From Vibrio cincinnatiensis (GTDB taxonomy: Bacteria; Pseudomonadota; Gammaproteobacteria; Enterobacterales; Vibrionaceae): 64,000 nucleotides of DNA. Both the position numbers and the translations under genes were made by a program. Positions 47,735-57,528 of this stretch are shown one piece after another. Position 1 is the stretch's first letter, and every line of letters begins with the position of its first letter. The notes under the pieces were generated by a model that ran no database searches, was not told where the DNA came from, and was given only the letters and a program-made list of their open reading frames with translations. The stretch lies in the NCBI RefSeq assembly GCF_022113815.1, contig NZ_SGOM01000008.1, positions 1 to 64,000 of the forward strand. The letters are read 5' to 3'.

Positions 47735-48172
47735 TTATCCTTGTGGTTTGACAACCAGCACATGAATGGGGGAGTGTTCAACCACTTTGCTTGCCACCGA
47801 CCCCAACATGACCTTATCCATTTTTGAGCGTTTATGGCTCGGCATAATAATAAGATCGGCATTAAGCTTGGCTGCATGTTCCAGAATGGTCGTGTATGGT
47901 TTTCCTTCAGCGACATGCAGTTGATAGTCAATGTCAGCGGTTATATTTTGCTGAGCAAATTGCGCTAGCCTTTCCCGCACATCCTGCTTCATCTTTGCTG
48001 CAGCGTCACGTGGAAAGTAAGTGGCAACCATGGACATATGAATACCGGGTAAAACGGTTAATAGGTGAACTTTTGCTCCACTCTGTTGGGCATGCCATAC
48101 GGCGAGTTGGGCCGCTTTATCCGCAAAACCTTGTTCATTTAAATCGACAGGAAGCAAGATATGGTGATACAT
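47735..48172 (-). CDS. UspA-family universal stress protein next to the TRAP transporter
   Basis: 145-aa UspA fold: MYHHILLPVDLNEQGFADKA start, and LNADLIIMPSHKRSKMDKVMLGSVASKVVEHSPIHVLVV near the end. The usual G-x2-G-x9-G(S/T) ATP loop is only partly kept, since serine replaces the first glycine. It lies 89 bp behind the fused TRAP permease on the same strand. UspA proteins such as TeaD accompany TRAP operons and modulate uptake, so a regulatory link is likely here. Confidence 0.88.
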   Translation of the reverse strand: MYHHILLPVDLNEQGFADKAAQLAVWHAQQSGAKVHLLTVLPGIHMSMVATYFPRDAAAKMKQDVRERLAQFAQQNITADIDYQLHVAEGKPYTTILEHAAKLNADLIIMPSHKRSKMDKVMLGSVASKVVEHSPIHVLVVKPQG

Positions 48173-48207
48173 AATTCATTATCTCTGTGTTTAGTGCTCA
48201 TAAAGAC

Positions 48208-48240
48208 TATACCCAAGAATGTCATTATTTCTTGGGTATA
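48208..48240 (-). terminator. Hairpin between TRAP permease gene and uspA
   Basis: TATACCCAAGAA (48208-48219) pairs perfectly with TTCTTGGGTATA (48229-48240) around a 9-nt loop. No U tract follows, so it may protect the 3' end or reduce read-through rather than fully terminate. Confidence 0.55.
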
Positions 48241-48261
48241 GGTCTGATTCTTATCAATATA

Positions 48262-50841
48262 TTAAGCGGTCATTGCTTGTTTAGCCGCTCGCCTTTTTTG
48301 GTTCCAGCCTAATAGTAGAGTTAATAGTATTGCAGGGAGGAATACCCATTCTTTCATCGGCCGATCACTATCCACAATCACCGAACGGACTTCCCAATCA
48401 AAATCAATGCCCGCCGCTTCTGCTGGGCTACCAAATTCAACCATATCAATCAACATTCGATTATTTTCGTTATTGATCATTAGCCCCATGGAAGCAATGC
48501 GTTGCGCAGCACTGGTTGTTCTATCATCAAAAGGGAGTAGAACGGTTTTGGAAACGTAATCTCCAGTTAAGGTTTCTCCTGCGACTATCATTGTTACTGA
48601 TTGACCAACAGGGGCTTGTTCAACAAGAGTTTCAAGATCAGTGCCAGGGTAAATATTTTGGGCAGGGTAGACCATATCCCACCAAAAACCGGGGCGGAAA
48701 AAGGTAAATGTTAGCAGTAGCAGAGCGAGCACTTCCCACCATTTGGTCTTGGTAAACCACCAACGCTGTGTTGCGGCCGAAAATAAAAGCATCGCAATGA
48801 TGGAGGAGGCTATAGTGAGAGCAAGATGCCACCAAGTATCGATCCCCATCAATAATAATTGCGTATTAAACACAAACATAAAGGGTAAAATGGCGGTTCG
48901 AATATCATAGGCAAAGCCTTGAATACCCGTACGAATTGGGTCAGATTGAGCGATAGCTGCAGCAGCAAAAGCGGCCAAACCGACAGGAGGAGTATCATCC
49001 GCTAAGATACCGAAATAGAATACAAATAAATGGACTGCAATCAATGGAATAATTAAGCCACTTTGTGCACCTAACGTGACGATAACAGGAGCCATTAAGG
49101 TGGAAACCACAATATAGTTGGCCGTTGTTGGTAAGCCCATTCCCAGTAATAGGCTGATCACGGCAGTAAAGAGCAGCATTAAGATAATATTGCCCCCAGA
49201 GACAAACTCAACGAAGTCCGTCATGACTAAGCCTATCCCCGTTAGGGTGACCACACCAACAACGGTTCCGGCAGCAGCGGTAGCGACCCCAATACCAATC
49301 ATATTTCTGGCACCAGAGACGAGGCTTTCCAGCAGATCATTTACTCCTACTTTGGCTTGAGTGGAGGCATCCCCCGTCTGATTAAACCAAGCCATCAAGG
49401 GGCGCTGAGTCAGTAAAATGAAGATCATAAATACCGTCGCCCAAAATGCGGAAAGCCCAGGTGAAAATCGCTCAACCGTTAGGCACCAGACTAAAACAAC
49501 AATTGGCAGCAGATAGTGTAGGCCAGATTTAACCGTTGGACCAACCTCTGGGATCTCTTGTATGTTTTCATCAATGTTGAGTTCTTTTTCATGGCTAAAC
49601 TTTGCAGCGATTCGCACTAAGAGAAGATACGTAACCAATAGAGCGGTTCCCACTATTGGTGTTGCCGCAGCACCAAATGCCTCTTTCGTCCACCCAACAC
49701 CATAGTAAACAGTGGCGCTTAACACACATAGGCCCAATATAGTGCCTGTAAATGAGAGTAGGCTTTGCATTAATGTTGTGGTTCTGCGTCGTGGAAGGCC
49801 TGTCATTCCTGCCTTACAAGCTTCTAAATGTACAATATAGATAAGGGCGATATAGGAAATCAGCGCAGGCAGTAACGCTGCTCGAATGACTTCAACATAG
49901 GAAATACCGACATATTCCACCATCAAAAAAGCCGCAGCCCCCATGATCGGTGGTGTTAGCTGACCATTCGTGGAGGCGGCAACTTCTACGGCTCCTGCTT
50001 TAGTACCTGGAAAACCGACGCGTTTCATTAATGGAATGGTAAAAGTTCCGGTGGTGACAACGTTGGCAATCGAAGAACCTGACACTAATCCGGATAGCCC
50101 TGAAGCTACAACGGCTGCTTTTGCTGGCCCTCCACGCATATGGCCGAGTAAAGAAAAGGCGACTTTAATAAAGTAAGCGCCAGCTCCTGCTCGATCTAGC
50201 ATTGCGCCAAATAGTACAAATAAGAAGACAAAAGAGGTGGAAACCCCTAAAGCAACACCAAAAACGCCTTCTGTTGTCAGCCATAAATGGGACATGGCTT
50301 TTTGTACACTGGCGCCTTTATGAGCAATCACGTCAGGCATGTAGGGGCCAGCAAAAGTGTAAAAGAGAAATAACCCGGCTACACACATCAGTGGTGGACC
50401 TAATGCTCGGCGAGTGGCTTCCAGTAACAGAAGCATACCTGTCACCGCGATTATAATATCCGGCGTAGTGGGCGCTCCAGAGCGTCCGGCCAATGAGGCG
50501 TAAAAAAGATAAATATAAGCCGCTGAGAAACTTCCTGCCAATGCCAACAACCAATCGGCGAGCGGAATGTGATCTCTAGAAGAATTTTTTAATGCTGGGT
50601 AAGCCGTAAATGCGAGAAAGACGGCAAAGCTTAAATGGATTGAACGGGCCTGAGTATCATTGAGAATCGCGAAGTCAAAGATAAAAGGCAGGGGTGAGGC
50701 ATACCAAAGTTGGAACAGTGACCAACAAAGGGGCACAAACCATAAAATACGACCGGGCAATCCTTTAGGATTCCTTGCTCCGGTATCTGCCTGTGCAACC
50801 ATCTCTTGCACATCTTGTGACGGGATATTTGCCTGCGTCAT
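48262..50841 (-). CDS. TRAP transporter fused permease (4TM/12TM, TAXI type)
   Basis: 859-aa inner-membrane protein that combines the small and large TRAP permease subunits, driven by an ion gradient and fed by the TAXI binding protein. About 16 or more hydrophobic segments; the DctM signature is visible in GLVSGSSIANVVTTGTFTIPLM, GQLTPPIMGAAAFL and GILADDTPPVGLAAFAAAAIAQ. After the membrane core, residues about 720-830 form a soluble insert (DUF3394-like) that includes a PDZ-like VEFGSPAEAAGIDFDWEVRS, then a last helix. It lies downstream of the TAXI gene, with a hairpin terminator between them. Confidence 0.93.
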   Translation of the reverse strand: MTQANIPSQDVQEMVAQADTGARNPKGLPGRILWFVPLCWSLFQLWYASPLPFIFDFAILNDTQARSIHLSFAVFLAFTAYPALKNSSRDHIPLADWLLALAGSFSAAYIYLFYASLAGRSGAPTTPDIIIAVTGMLLLLEATRRALGPPLMCVAGLFLFYTFAGPYMPDVIAHKGASVQKAMSHLWLTTEGVFGVALGVSTSFVFLFVLFGAMLDRAGAGAYFIKVAFSLLGHMRGGPAKAAVVASGLSGLVSGSSIANVVTTGTFTIPLMKRVGFPGTKAGAVEVAASTNGQLTPPIMGAAAFLMVEYVGISYVEVIRAALLPALISYIALIYIVHLEACKAGMTGLPRRRTTTLMQSLLSFTGTILGLCVLSATVYYGVGWTKEAFGAAATPIVGTALLVTYLLLVRIAAKFSHEKELNIDENIQEIPEVGPTVKSGLHYLLPIVVLVWCLTVERFSPGLSAFWATVFMIFILLTQRPLMAWFNQTGDASTQAKVGVNDLLESLVSGARNMIGIGVATAAAGTVVGVVTLTGIGLVMTDFVEFVSGGNIILMLLFTAVISLLLGMGLPTTANYIVVSTLMAPVIVTLGAQSGLIIPLIAVHLFVFYFGILADDTPPVGLAAFAAAAIAQSDPIRTGIQGFAYDIRTAILPFMFVFNTQLLLMGIDTWWHLALTIASSIIAMLLFSAATQRWWFTKTKWWEVLALLLLTFTFFRPGFWWDMVYPAQNIYPGTDLETLVEQAPVGQSVTMIVAGETLTGDYVSKTVLLPFDDRTTSAAQRIASMGLMINNENNRMLIDMVEFGSPAEAAGIDFDWEVRSVIVDSDRPMKEWVFLPAILLTLLLGWNQKRRAAKQAMTA

Positions 50842-50933
50842 GTACGTTATCCTTATTATTGATGGTTTTTAATTAGGTAGTCATAGAAATGTGGCTTTAC
50901 AAACTGAGTGAAAGCCAAAGGGTTGTTTGTGGT

Positions 50934-50960
50934 AAAAGCTCGGATAGTTCCGAGCTTTTT
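50934..50960. terminator. Terminator-like hairpin between TAXI gene and TRAP permease gene
   Basis: AAAAGCTCGGA (50934-50944) pairs perfectly with TCCGAGCTTTT (50949-50959). A and T runs on the two sides let it act in both directions. Inside the operon it would give more binding-protein mRNA than permease mRNA. Confidence 0.85.
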
Positions 50961-51008
50961 CTAACCTCCCATGAATGATCATGGTGAGGAGGAGTGGATG
51001 CTAAGCCA

Positions 51009-51977
51009 TTATTTCAATAGACCCACTTCTTTATAGTACTTTTCAGCACCAGGATGGAGAGGAATGGAAAGCCCTGCTTTAACCATCTCTTCTTTTTTTA
51101 GCGTTGCAAAAGCGGGATGCAGGCGAGTAAAGGTATCGAAGTTTTCAAATACTGCTTTCGCGACGTTATAAGCCACTTCATCGGACACATCTGTGCTGGT
51201 CACCAATGTTGCTGCAACACCAAAACTGGTGACATCAGTATCGGTTCCACGATACATACCTGCAGGTACTGTGCTATAGGCATAGTATGGGCGTTCTGCA
51301 ACAATTTTTGTTATTTGTGGGCCTGTTGCGGAGACTAATTTCGCATCGCAAGAGGTGGTGGCTTCTTTGATTGAACCATTTGGATGACCAACCATGTAGA
51401 TAAAGGCATCAATTTTGTTGTCACACAAGGCTTGTGAACGCTCAGAGCCTTTAAGCTCTGCGGCGAGTTTAAAGCTATCATTCGTCCATCCAAATGCATC
51501 CATCACCACTTGCATGGTTGCACGGTCGCCTGACCCCGGGTTACCTATATTAACTCGTTTACCTTCAAGATCTTTTACGTTTTGGATTCCTGAATCGGTG
51601 CGAGCAATAATGTTAAAAGGTTCGGTATGAAGAGAAAACATTGCCCGTAGGTTTTTATTTGGCCCTTGTTCGGTAAATTGGCTGGTACCGTTATATCCGT
51701 GATATTGCCAATCTGATTGTACAATACCAAAATCTAACTCACCGCTTCGAATGGTGTTTACGTTGTAAATGGAACCACCGGTTGCTTCAACAGAGCAACG
51801 AATATTATGATCTTGACGATCTTTATTCACTAAGCGGCAGATAGCACCTCCTGTTGGATAGTAAACTCCAGTAACAGAGCCTGTACCTATGGTAATAAAT
51901 TCCTGAGAGTAGGTGGCACTTGACCCCATAATCGCTGCGGTAATTGCACCGATCTTAATGATTTTATTCAATACCAT
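51009..51977 (-). CDS. TAXI-family TRAP transporter substrate-binding protein
   Basis: 322-aa periplasmic binding protein with a signal peptide (about 1-24). The TAXI family hallmark is FITIGTGSVTGVYYPTGGAICRLVN (near 28-52, split here in description only), followed by SGELDFGIVQSDW. AAGGGA precedes the ATG. I recall that the V. cholerae orthologue (VC0430) was reported to be glutamate-selective; whether this protein shares that is inferred from the shared gene order and the family, not shown. Upstream lies a long control region with a CRP-like site. Confidence 0.93.
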   Translation of the reverse strand: MVLNKIIKIGAITAAIMGSSATYSQEFITIGTGSVTGVYYPTGGAICRLVNKDRQDHNIRCSVEATGGSIYNVNTIRSGELDFGIVQSDWQYHGYNGTSQFTEQGPNKNLRAMFSLHTEPFNIIARTDSGIQNVKDLEGKRVNIGNPGSGDRATMQVVMDAFGWTNDSFKLAAELKGSERSQALCDNKIDAFIYMVGHPNGSIKEATTSCDAKLVSATGPQITKIVAERPYYAYSTVPAGMYRGTDTDVTSFGVAATLVTSTDVSDEVAYNVAKAVFENFDTFTRLHPAFATLKKEEMVKAGLSIPLHPGAEKYYKEVGLLK

Positions 51978-52111
51978 GAATGTCCCTTCCTTTTTGTTAT
52001 GACCCCAAAATTCAATAGAGAATGTTAGGGCGTTTCTTCATCGAGAAACCGAAGCTTTTTCAATCCATATACCGAAAAAGTGACTGAATAATAGCAAAAA
52101 ATGGCAAAGTA

Positions 52112-52117
52112 ATTATA
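52112..52117 (-). promoter_or_regulatory. Putative -10 element of the TAXI-TRAP operon
   Basis: A perfect TATAAT on the minus strand, 135 bp before the TAXI start, within a very AT-rich stretch (52080-52140). The -35 region is weak. The gap 51978-52323 otherwise holds only the CRP-like site; no gene was seen. Confidence 0.4.
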
Positions 52118-52245
52118 GAATTGTAAAATAATATAGCGAAACTGATAGGCGAGAGAAGGGGGTTTTTCTGGCTAATAAATCAGATAAGTAATTGATGACT
52201 AAAGAGTTAAAAAAGAGGTCATGTTTATTGATAACTTGTTTAAGA

Positions 52246-52261
52246 TGTGAGGTGGATCACG
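52246..52261. promoter_or_regulatory. CRP-like site between argR and the TAXI-TRAP operon
   Basis: TGTGAGGTGGATCACG fits TGTGA-N6-TCACA with one mismatch. It lies 63-78 bp after the argR stop and about 270 bp upstream of the TAXI start. Catabolite control of the transporter is the likely meaning, although its distance from the visible -10 is not canonical. Confidence 0.55.
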
Positions 52262-52323
52262 CAGTGTAGGTCACCTTTCCACCTCTTTATCTTAATTTTA
52301 TCGATTAGCGGAATGAACTTTGG

Positions 52324-52794
52324 TTAACCCGCATATTCAAAGAGTTCACACACAGAAGTGAATAATTGCTTTGTCGTGATATTGAGCGTAGGAGTAATAA
52401 AAATAGTATCATCACCCGCAACCACCCCCAAGATACCTTCTGATTTACCCAGAGAATCCAGCAAACGAGCAATGAGCTGCGCCGCACCGGGGCCCGTATG
52501 AATAACAACTAAGGCACTGTTGTGGTCAATATCCAGAACTAACTCGCGTAAAGAGCTAGATACGGTAGGAACGCCGAGTTCTGCAGGGAGGCAATAAACC
52601 ATCTCCATTTTTGCATTACGAGTACGAACCGCCCCAAATTTGGTCAACATGCGTGACACTTTTGATTGGTTAATATTATCGAAACCTTCATTTTTTAAGG
52701 CATCGACAATATCGCTCTGAGAGCCAAATCGCTCTTCTTTTAGCAGCGCTTTAAAAGCACGAACTAAATTATCTTGTTTATCCATATGGCGCAT
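52324..52794 (-). CDS. argR: Arginine repressor
   Basis: Arginine-dependent repressor of arginine genes and cofactor of cer-type recombination. 156 aa: winged HTH at about 1-70 ([19 protein letters not shown] recognition region), and the hexamer/arginine-binding C-domain with [13 protein letters not shown] and [12 protein letters not shown] took the ATG at 52794 ([10 protein letters not shown]), which gives the normal length; the frame is open for 10 more residues to 52824. It is divergent from mdh, the classical arrangement. Confidence 0.95.
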   Translation of the reverse strand: MRHMDKQDNLVRAFKALLKEERFGSQSDIVDALKNEGFDNINQSKVSRMLTKFGAVRTRNAKMEMVYCLPAELGVPTVSSSLRELVLDIDHNSALVVIHTGPGAAQLIARLLDSLGKSEGILGVVAGDDTIFITPTLNITTKQLFTSVCELFEYAG

Positions 52795-52984
52795 TGTTCT
52801 TCTTACTTTCGCTGAATCAACCATGAATGCATATTTTCACATAGCCGATGATAGAGTGGCAAATTATCGTACAAAACTGTCTAAAAGGTCACTGTAAAAA
52901 TGGTCTATTTTGGTTTAGATAGGGGATAAACTTTTGTGATTAAGTAATAATAACCCCATAATCGCACCTTAAGTTGTAGCACGG

Positions 52985-53018
52985 CTTCAGGGAGTTGCGC
53001 AAAGTCGCAAAGCTGAAG
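52985..53018. other. Two-stage hairpin upstream of mdh
   Basis: CTTCAG (52985-52990) pairs with CTGAAG (53013-53018) and TTGCG (52995-52999) with CGCAA (53006-53010). It lies in the argR-mdh gap just before the FNR palindrome; the rest of that 327-bp gap shows no gene. Role unknown. Confidence 0.5.
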
Positions 53019-53022
53019 TTAA

Positions 53023-53036
53023 TTGATTGTAATCAA
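53023..53036. promoter_or_regulatory. Perfect FNR box upstream of mdh
   Basis: TTGATTGTAATCAA matches TTGAT-N4-ATCAA at all ten defined positions. It is centred about 92 bp before the mdh ATG. If TATAGC at 53048-53053 is the -10, the box would be centred near -30, a repressing position. Confidence 0.75.
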
Positions 53037-53121
53037 GTTGTACTTGCTATAGCTTTTTGAGGTCGGATAAACCTACCCTACCAAAACATTTATAAGAGAT
53101 TAACTCTCAAGGAGATCTACG

Positions 53122-54054
53122 ATGAAAGTCGCTGTTATTGGTGCCGCTGGCGGCATCGGTCAAGCCCTAGCCCTGTTATTGAAAAACCGTCTTCCTGCTG
53201 GTTCAGATCTTGCCCTTTATGATATAGCCCCAGTTACCCCTGGTGTTGCAGCAGATTTGAGCCACATTCCTACCCCTGTTTCAATTAAAGGTTATGCGGG
53301 TGAAGATCCTACCCCTGCACTTGAAGGTGCTGATGTTGTGCTGATTTCTGCGGGGGTTGCTCGTAAGCCGGGTATGGATCGAGCGGATCTCTTTAATGTT
53401 AACGCAGGTATTGTAAAGTCTTTAGCTGAGCGCATCGCTGTTGTTTGTCCAAACGCTTGTGTGGGAATTATCACTAACCCAGTCAATACAACCGTTCCTA
53501 TTGCTGCGGAAGTGTTGAAAAAAGCGGGTGTTTATAACAAAGCGAAGCTTTTCGGTATTACTACGTTGGATGTTATTCGTTCTGAAACATTTGTGGCTGA
53601 ACTCAAAGATAAAGATCCAGGTGATGTTCGTGTTCCTGTGATCGGTGGTCACTCAGGTGTCACTATTCTCCCTCTGCTTTCTCAAGTTGATGGCGTAGAA
53701 TTTACCGCAGAAGAAGTGGAAGCACTGACTAAACGTATCCAGAATGCGGGTACTGAAGTGGTTGAAGCCAAAGCGGGTGGCGGTTCAGCAACGCTTTCTA
53801 TGGGGCAAGCTGCTTGCCGTTTCGGTCTTTCTTTAGTGAAAGCACTGCAAGGTGAATCTGTAATTGAATACGCTTATGTGGAAGGGAATGGTGAGCATGC
53901 TCCATTCTTCGCACAGCCAGTTAAACTGGGTAAAAATGGCGTAGAAGAGCTTCTCAGCTATGGCACACTCAGTGCTTATGAGCAAGCCGCTCTTGATGGC
54001 ATGCTAGAAACGCTTAATAAAGATATTGAGATTGGTATCGAATTCGTTAAATAA
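53122..54054 (+). CDS. mdh: Malate dehydrogenase
   Basis: NAD-dependent oxidation of malate to oxaloacetate in the TCA cycle. 310 aa: NAD loop GAAGGIGQ at 7-14, substrate arginines in [15 protein letters not shown] (near 78-92), and catalytic His177 in GGHSG. AAGGAG lies 8 nt before the ATG. The gene is divergent from argR, with a perfect FNR palindrome upstream, and ends in a strong terminator. Confidence 0.98.
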   Translation: MKVAVIGAAGGIGQALALLLKNRLPAGSDLALYDIAPVTPGVAADLSHIPTPVSIKGYAGEDPTPALEGADVVLISAGVARKPGMDRADLFNVNAGIVKSLAERIAVVCPNACVGIITNPVNTTVPIAAEVLKKAGVYNKAKLFGITTLDVIRSETFVAELKDKDPGDVRVPVIGGHSGVTILPLLSQVDGVEFTAEEVEALTKRIQNAGTEVVEAKAGGGSATLSMGQAACRFGLSLVKALQGESVIEYAYVEGNGEHAPFFAQPVKLGKNGVEELLSYGTLSAYEQAALDGMLETLNKDIEIGIEFVK

Positions 54055-54078
54055 ACGAACGGCGAGTCGAAATGAATA

Positions 54079-54110
54079 AAAATGCCGCTGATTCTACAGC
54101 GGCATTTTTT
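54079..54110. terminator. Terminator between mdh and ispB
   Basis: AATGCCGCTG (54081-54090) pairs perfectly with CAGCGGCATT (54097-54106), followed by T4 on the plus side and preceded by an A-rich run. It serves mdh and may also serve convergent ispB. Confidence 0.92.
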
Positions 54111-54159
54111 ATGACTATCGGTCTCTAAAAACAGTGAGGATAGAGCGCTTACTTAATGA

Positions 54160-55131
54160 CTACTTACTGCGTTTTACCGCCATATGTGCCAGCGCAATTA
54201 ACGCTTGTTTATAGTCACTCTCTGGCAGAATAGACAGCTCAGCAATGGCTTTATCGGCTTCTTCTAGCGCTTTAGCCGTCGTGTACTCCAAAGAACCTGT
54301 TTGCTGCATCGTTGCTAGAATAGCGTCCAGTTTTTCCATTCCATTGGCTTGTTCAATAGCTTCTCTAATCATCAAAGATTGTTCACCTGTACTATTGCGC
54401 ATCGCATGGAGCAGGGGAAGAGTCGGTTTTCCTTCGGCTAAATCATCACCAACATTTTTACCCATCTCTTTACCATCGGCAGTGTAATCCATGACATCGT
54501 CAATCAGTTGGAAAGCGGTGCCTAAATACTTACCGTAATTTTGTAGAGCTTGTTCGATTAGAGGTGGAGCATCACACAATATTGCGCCAATCTGGGTGGC
54601 GGCTTCAAACAAACGAGCCGTTTTAGAATAGATGACCTGCATGTAGCTTGCTTCAGTCGTATCAGGATCATTACAATTCATCAACTGCAGCACTTCACCT
54701 TCAGCGATCACATTCACGGAATGGCTCATCAACTTGAGGATCTTCATGGATCCTAATTCCGTCATCATCTGAAATGAGCGGGTATAAATAAAATCGCCGA
54801 CCAACACACTGGCGGCGTTACCAAACATGGCATTTGCCGTGGCTTTACCTCGGCGCATATCGGATTCATCCACAACATCATCGTGTAGCAAGGTTGCGGT
54901 ATGAATAAACTCAATAAAGGCGGCAGCGAGCGTGTGCCCCTCACCTTGGTAACCTAATGCTTTTGCCGACAAAATGGCAAGTAGGGGGCGTAGGCGTTTT
55001 CCCCCGCCACTGACAATATAAAAGCCCAGTTGGTTGATAAGTGAGACATCAGAATTGAGTTGAGCAAGTATCGTTTCATTCACTTTTGCCATGTCATCGG
55101 CAGTAAGCGATTGGATAGCTTTAAAATCCAT
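54160..55131 (-). CDS. ispB: Octaprenyl diphosphate synthase
   Basis: Makes the octaprenyl side chain of ubiquinone and menaquinone. 323 aa, usual length. First aspartate-rich motif DDVVDESD near 84-91 and second DDVMDYT near 211-217; GGGKRLRP near 42-49. I took the ATG at 55131 (MDFKAIQSL), which has GGA 7 nt upstream; the frame extends 22 residues further only as non-conserved sequence. It is divergent from rplU, as in other gammaproteobacteria. Confidence 0.96.
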   Translation of the reverse strand: MDFKAIQSLTADDMAKVNETILAQLNSDVSLINQLGFYIVSGGGKRLRPLLAILSAKALGYQGEGHTLAAAFIEFIHTATLLHDDVVDESDMRRGKATANAMFGNAASVLVGDFIYTRSFQMMTELGSMKILKLMSHSVNVIAEGEVLQLMNCNDPDTTEASYMQVIYSKTARLFEAATQIGAILCDAPPLIEQALQNYGKYLGTAFQLIDDVMDYTADGKEMGKNVGDDLAEGKPTLPLLHAMRNSTGEQSLMIREAIEQANGMEKLDAILATMQQTGSLEYTTAKALEEADKAIAELSILPESDYKQALIALAHMAVKRSK

Positions 55132-55249
55132 TATAAATCCGGCTGAAGTTAGAGCGTGTAAGGCATAATGTTCTTCTTGAGTTATTGAATAATACACTAA
55201 AAAACATTGATTAATACATGGCTTAAAGGCATGATTGCGCCACTTTTGT

Positions 55250-55278
55250 TTGGCGATTAGCTTTTCGCCAATTTTTTT
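55250..55278 (+). terminator. Orphan Rho-independent terminator between ispB and rplU
   Basis: TTGGCGA (55250-55256) pairs perfectly with TCGCCAA (55265-55271), followed by T7. It points in the rplU direction but lies upstream of the rplU promoter, so it ends some other plus-strand transcript. Confidence 0.7.
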
Positions 55279-55288
55279 AAAATATGGC

Positions 55289-55317
55289 TTGTCATAGGAA
55301 CGTCATTCACGTAGAAT
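55289..55317 (+). promoter_or_regulatory. Sigma70 promoter of rplU-rpmA
   Basis: TTGTCA (55289-55294), 17 bp, TAGAAT (55312-55317), each hexamer five of six. The following CTGCGCCC is a GC-rich discriminator, as found at stringently controlled ribosomal promoters. Confidence 0.8.
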
Positions 55318-55402
55318 CTGCGCCCTATTGATGATTAGTTTAGCGCACACCCTTTTTGCTCAAATTACAAGCATAGGCTGTGCGGAAAGAGCGGAGTAAA
55401 AT

Positions 55403-55714
55403 ATGTACGCTGTTTTCCAATCTGGTGGTAAACAACACCGTGTAAGCGAAGGTCAAACTCTTCGTTTAGAGAAATTAGACGTTGAAACTGGTGCAACAGT
55501 GGAATTTGATAAAGTTCTTCTTGTTGCTAACGGTGAAGAAATTCAAGTTGGTGCTCCTCTTGTAGAGGGCGGTAAAGTGACTGCTGAAGTGGTACAACAT
55601 GGTCGTGGCGATAAAATCAAAATCGTTAAGTTCCGTCGTCGTAAACACTCTCGTAAGCAACAAGGTCATCGTCAGTGGTTCACAGAAGTGAAAATCACTG
55701 GTATCAACGCTTAA
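55403..55714 (+). CDS. rplU: 50S ribosomal protein L21
   Basis: 103 aa, normal length. [20 protein letters not shown] start and [16 protein letters not shown] basic region. Binds 23S rRNA with L20. First gene of rplU-rpmA behind a good promoter. A leader of about 80 nt separates the start site from the ATG. Confidence 0.99.
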   Translation: MYAVFQSGGKQHRVSEGQTLRLEKLDVETGATVEFDKVLLVANGEEIQVGAPLVEGGKVTAEVVQHGRGDKIKIVKFRRRKHSRKQQGHRQWFTEVKITGINA

Positions 55715-55734
55715 GTTATTAGGAGAGTTTAACA

Positions 55735-55992
55735 ATGGCACACAAAAAAGCTGGTGGTTCTACTCGTAACGGCCGCGATTCAGAAAGTAAACGTCTTGGT
55801 GTTAAGCGTTTTGGTGGTGAATCTGTATTAGCAGGTAACATTATCATTCGTCAACGTGGTACTAAGTTCCACGCTGGTAATAACGTAGGTATTGGTAAAG
55901 ACCATACTCTATTCGCTCTATCTGATGGTAAAGTGAAGTTCGAGACTAAAGGTCCTAAGAACCGTAAATTCGTTAGCATCGAAGCTGAATAA
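55735..55992 (+). CDS. rpmA: 50S ribosomal protein L27
   Basis: 85 aa. Starts [19 protein letters not shown]; its N-terminal tail reaches the peptidyl transferase centre. No Firmicutes-type prepeptide is present. AGGAG precedes the ATG, 20 nt after rplU. A terminator follows. Confidence 0.99.
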   Translation: MAHKKAGGSTRNGRDSESKRLGVKRFGGESVLAGNIIIRQRGTKFHAGNNVGIGKDHTLFALSDGKVKFETKGPKNRKFVSIEAE

Positions 55993-56013
55993 GTTTAGTT
56001 TCTCGCTGAATTT

Positions 56014-56043
56014 AAAAGCCCTGCCATTTTGGTAGGGTTTTTT
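56014..56043 (+). terminator. Rho-independent terminator of rplU-rpmA
   Basis: An 11-bp stem (56015-56025 with 56031-56041, two G-T pairs) with an ATTTT loop and a T run running into TTTTTT. Confidence 0.88.
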
Positions 56044-56103
56044 GTTTATAGATAGAGCAGATAACACGGCATCTATGAATCAATGGGTGACTTGTTATGT
56101 GTT

Positions 56104-56150
56104 CCTAAGCAGAAAAGGAGGGTGTTGCTCACTCCCCTTAGGCTTCTGCT
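56104..56150 (+). other. Leader hairpin upstream of obgE with alternative pairing
   Basis: AGCAGAA (56108-56114) pairs with TTCTGCT (56144-56150), enclosing an inner stem (56115-56124 with 56130-56139, one mismatch). CCTAAG (56104-56109) can instead pair with CTTAGG (56137-56142), which excludes the outer stem. No U tract. It ends 57 nt before obgE. Confidence 0.5.
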
Positions 56151-56203
56151 AAAATAGATATCATGGGTATCCAATGATATTGCACGCAAGTAATGCGGAG
56201 TAA

Positions 56204-57379
<1,176 letters not shown>

Positions 57380-57420
57380 TTTCTGAACCTTATCGTTAGC
57401 TTGTTAAATACTGAAAATAT

Positions 57421-57450
57421 TTAGCCGCAATTTTGATTGCGGCTTTTTTA
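57421..57450 (+). terminator. Rho-independent terminator of obgE
   Basis: AGCCGCAAT (57423-57431) pairs perfectly with ATTGCGGCT (57436-57444), followed by T5. Confidence 0.94.
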
Positions 57451-57528
57451 TATTCTAAATCATGTTGTTGTGATGAAAATTATTGCAAAATAGAACGGTT
57501 GTTTCTCTAGGTCGTTAGGAAAGGAATC

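Noticed and set aside
52242..52293. argR terminator formed by GAGGTGG/CCACCTC pairing
   Set aside because: The loop is 23 nt long and no U tract follows on the minus strand; the left arm overlaps the better-supported CRP-like site.
52823..52839. ARG box autoregulating argR
   Set aside because: ATGAATGCATATTTTCA resembles only one half of the ARG palindrome well; too weak to list as an operator.
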